Shown here one piece after another: positions 62,384 to 64,000 of a stretch of 64,000 nt of DNA. The DNA comes from Catellatospora sp. IY07-71. GTDB taxonomy: Bacteria > Actinomycetota > Actinomycetes > Mycobacteriales > Micromonosporaceae. The notes under the pieces are model-generated. The model saw nothing but the letters and a program-made list of their open reading frames with translations, ran no database searches and was not told the DNA's origin. Each line of letters begins with the position of its first letter. Position 1 is the first letter of the stretch. The stretch covers positions 2,285,501 through 2,349,500 of the forward strand of contig NZ_AP023360.1 in NCBI RefSeq assembly GCF_018326265.1. Reading direction: 5' to 3'. The position numbers and the translations under genes were made by a program.

Positions 62384-64000
62384 TCACGCGGGGACGAACC
62401 ACACCGCCGCGTACGGTCCGACCGCGACGGTCGTGTATCCGTCGGCGTCGGTGCGTACCCGCCCCATGTTGCCCACGCCCGAGCCGCCGTAGCTCTCGCC
62501 GTCGGTGTTGAGCACCTCCAGCCACGCGCCCGGCCTGGGCAGCCGGATCCGGTGCTCGTGCAGCGGGATGCCGGAGAAGTTGGCCACGCAGGCCAGCAGC
62601 TTCTTCGACGTCTTGCCGTGGCGTACGAAGGAGACGGTGTTGGTGCCCGAGTCGTGCGGGTCGATCCAGCTGAACCCGCCCGGCTCGGTGTCGCGGGCCC
62701 ACAGCGCGGCGCTGTCGCGGTAGATCCGGTTCAGGTCGCGCACCAGGTCCCGCACGTCGCCGTGGTAGTCGGCGTGCGCCCAGTCCAGCCCGAACTGCTC
62801 GCTCCACTCCGACTCCTGGGCCAATTCCGCACCCATGAACAGCAGTTTCTTGCCGGGGAAGGCGTACATGTATCCCAGCAGTCCGCGCAGGCCGGCCAGC
62901 CGCTGCCAGCGGTCGCCGGGCAGCTTGCCCATCAGCGAGCGCTTGCCGTGCACCACCTCGTCGTGGCTGAGCGGCAGCACCCAGTTCTCGTCGAAGGCGT
63001 AGCAGCTGGGCCAGGTGAGCTGGTGGTGGTGGTAGCTACGGTGCGCCGGGTCCTTCTTGACGTACTCCAGCGTGTCGTGCATCCAGCCCATGTTCCACTT
63101 CATGCCGAAGCCCAGGCCGCCCCACTCGACCGGCTTGGACACGCCGGGCCAGGCCGTCGACTCCTCGGCGATCATGATCACGCCGGGCTGGTCGGCGTAC
63201 ACCGAGGTGTTCAGCTCCTGGAGGAAGGACACCGCCTCCAGGTAGGTGTTGCCGCCGTCGACGTTGGGCGTCCACTGCCCGGGCTGCCGGGAGTAGTCGA
63301 GGTAGAGCATGGAGGCGACGGCGTCCACCCGCAGGCCGTCGACGTGGAACTCCTCGCACCAGTAGCGCGCGTTGGCGATGAGGAAGTTGCGCACCTCGCG
63401 GCGGCCGTAGTTGAACACCAGGGTGCCCCAGTCGGGGTGCTCGCCCCGCTGCGGGTCCTCGTGCTCGTAGAGCGGCGTGCCGTCGAAGCGGGCCAGCGCC
63501 CAGTCGTCCCGGGGGAAGTGGGCCGGCACCCAGTCCAGCAGCACCCCGATGCCGGCCTGGTGCAGCCGGTCCACCAGGTGGCGGAACTGGTCCGGGTCGC
63601 CGAAGCGGGCGGTGGGGGCGTAGAAGCCGGTGATCTGGTAGCCCCACGAGCCGCCGAACGGGTGCTCCATCACCGGCAGGAACTCCACGTGGGTGAAGCC
63701 CAGGTCGGTGACGTAGTCCACCAGCTCGTCGGCCAGCTCCTTGTAGGACAGGCCGGGCCGCCACGAGCCGAGATGCACCTCGTAGACGGCCATCGGCCGG
63801 GCGTGGTGGTCGGCCTTCTTCGCGCGGCCGGCCAGCCACTTGTCGTCGTTCCAGGTGTACGCGGAGGAGAAGAGCACCGAGGCGTTCTCCGGGGGGCACT
63901 GCGCGGCGACCGCGAGCGGGTCGGACCGGTAGGTCCAGCGCCCGTCGGCGCCGTGCACCCGGTAGCGGTAGCGCTGCCCGGCGGCCGCCTGCGGCACCGT
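62384..64000 (-). CDS. glgB: 1,4-alpha-glucan branching enzyme (N-terminus cut by window edge)
   Basis: 539 codons are visible; the N-terminal CBM48-containing part lies beyond the right edge, so the GTG at 63997 is not the start. The visible GH13 barrel has FLPVMEHPF, the nucleophile Asp in DGLRVDAVASMLYLD, the acid Glu in IAEEST and the stabilising Asp in PLSHDEVVHG. The C-terminal domain ends GPYAAVWFVPA. The enzyme adds alpha-1,6 branches to glycogen. It lies upstream of the conservon, separated by a terminator. Confidence 0.95.
   Translation of the reverse strand, partial: TVPQAAAGQRYRYRVHGADGRWTYRSDPLAVAAQCPPENASVLFSSAYTWNDDKWLAGRAKKADHHARPMAVYEVHLGSWRPGLSYKELADELVDYVTDLGFTHVEFLPVMEHPFGGSWGYQITGFYAPTARFGDPDQFRHLVDRLHQAGIGVLLDWVPAHFPRDDWALARFDGTPLYEHEDPQRGEHPDWGTLVFNYGRREVRNFLIANARYWCEEFHVDGLRVDAVASMLYLDYSRQPGQWTPNVDGGNTYLEAVSFLQELNTSVYADQPGVIMIAEESTAWPGVSKPVEWGGLGFGMKWNMGWMHDTLEYVKKDPAHRSYHHHQLTWPSCYAFDENWVLPLSHDEVVHGKRSLMGKLPGDRWQRLAGLRGLLGYMYAFPGKKLLFMGAELAQESEWSEQFGLDWAHADYHGDVRDLVRDLNRIYRDSAALWARDTEPGGFSWIDPHDSGTNTVSFVRHGKTSKKLLACVANFSGIPLHEHRIRLPRPGAWLEVLNTDGESYGGSGVGNMGRVRTDADGYTTVAVGPYAAVWFVPA

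Overview
The window is high-GC actinobacterial chromosome, most likely from the family Micromonosporaceae (Catellatospora/Actinoplanes/Micromonospora relatives). This is inferred from many GTG starts, tight ATGA/GTGA gene overlaps, WhiB1, a nickel superoxide dismutase with its own protease, a Cvn-type conservon, Kgd-type 2-oxoglutarate decarboxylase, a sulfur-cluster leader peptide and AAGGGCACCTTCT hairpins. No rRNA, tRNA, CRISPR array, prophage or insertion sequence was recognised. It reads as ordinary core/soft-core chromosome with unusually many palindromic elements between genes.

Layout. 1-3.6 kb: a cut TPR protein, a SIS-domain sugar isomerase/deaminase and a PdtaS-like histidine kinase. 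3.6-7.3 kb: a sulfate-assimilation operon (leader peptide, sulfite reductase, small zinc-ribbon protein, APS reductase CysH, sirohydrochlorin chelatase). 7.7-11.2 kb: whiB1, a diacylglycerol-kinase-like lipid kinase, a small membrane protein, an RsbW-like protein and the divergent sodN/sodX pair. 11.4-24.2 kb: central metabolism (malic enzyme, a zinc-type dehydrogenase, ackA-pta, kgd) and an ornithine-lipid-like acyltransferase pair. 24.4-37.1 kb: two paralogous OmpR-type two-component systems, the first followed by an HtrA/PepD-like protease, the second divergent from a large RND exporter; between them lies a lipoprotein with beta-propeller and CWB2-like parts. 37.6-41.9 kb: a multidomain secreted chitinase, a patatin and an HdeD-like protein. 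42.0-49.8 kb: an operon-like run of envelope proteins of unknown role, ending with an FHA protein. 49.9-55.1 kb: arginine breakdown (rocD plus a DDAH/arginine-dihydrolase family enzyme), a FabG-like reductase, a secreted S15-type hydrolase and a small membrane protein. 55.2-62.2 kb: YibE/F, a large membrane/propeller protein and a complete cvnABCD conservon. 62.4-64 kb: glgB, cut by the right edge.

How the genes fit together. Sir and CysH need siroheme and reduced sulfur flow, and SirB supplies the siroheme; the leader peptide suggests sulfur-dependent control by translation. AckA and Pta interconvert acetyl-CoA and acetate, and malic enzyme and Kgd flank the TCA cycle. The DDAH-family enzyme may feed ornithine directly to RocD. 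The envelope-stress kinases, HtrA, RND pump and lipoprotein form an envelope block.

The most distinctive feature is a set of palindromic intergenic families: six copies of a 61-64 bp element at fixed length, two copies of a 75 bp element, and single long inverted repeats. All of these carry GATC at or near both ends. None overlaps a gene and no transposase or RAYT gene is visible here.
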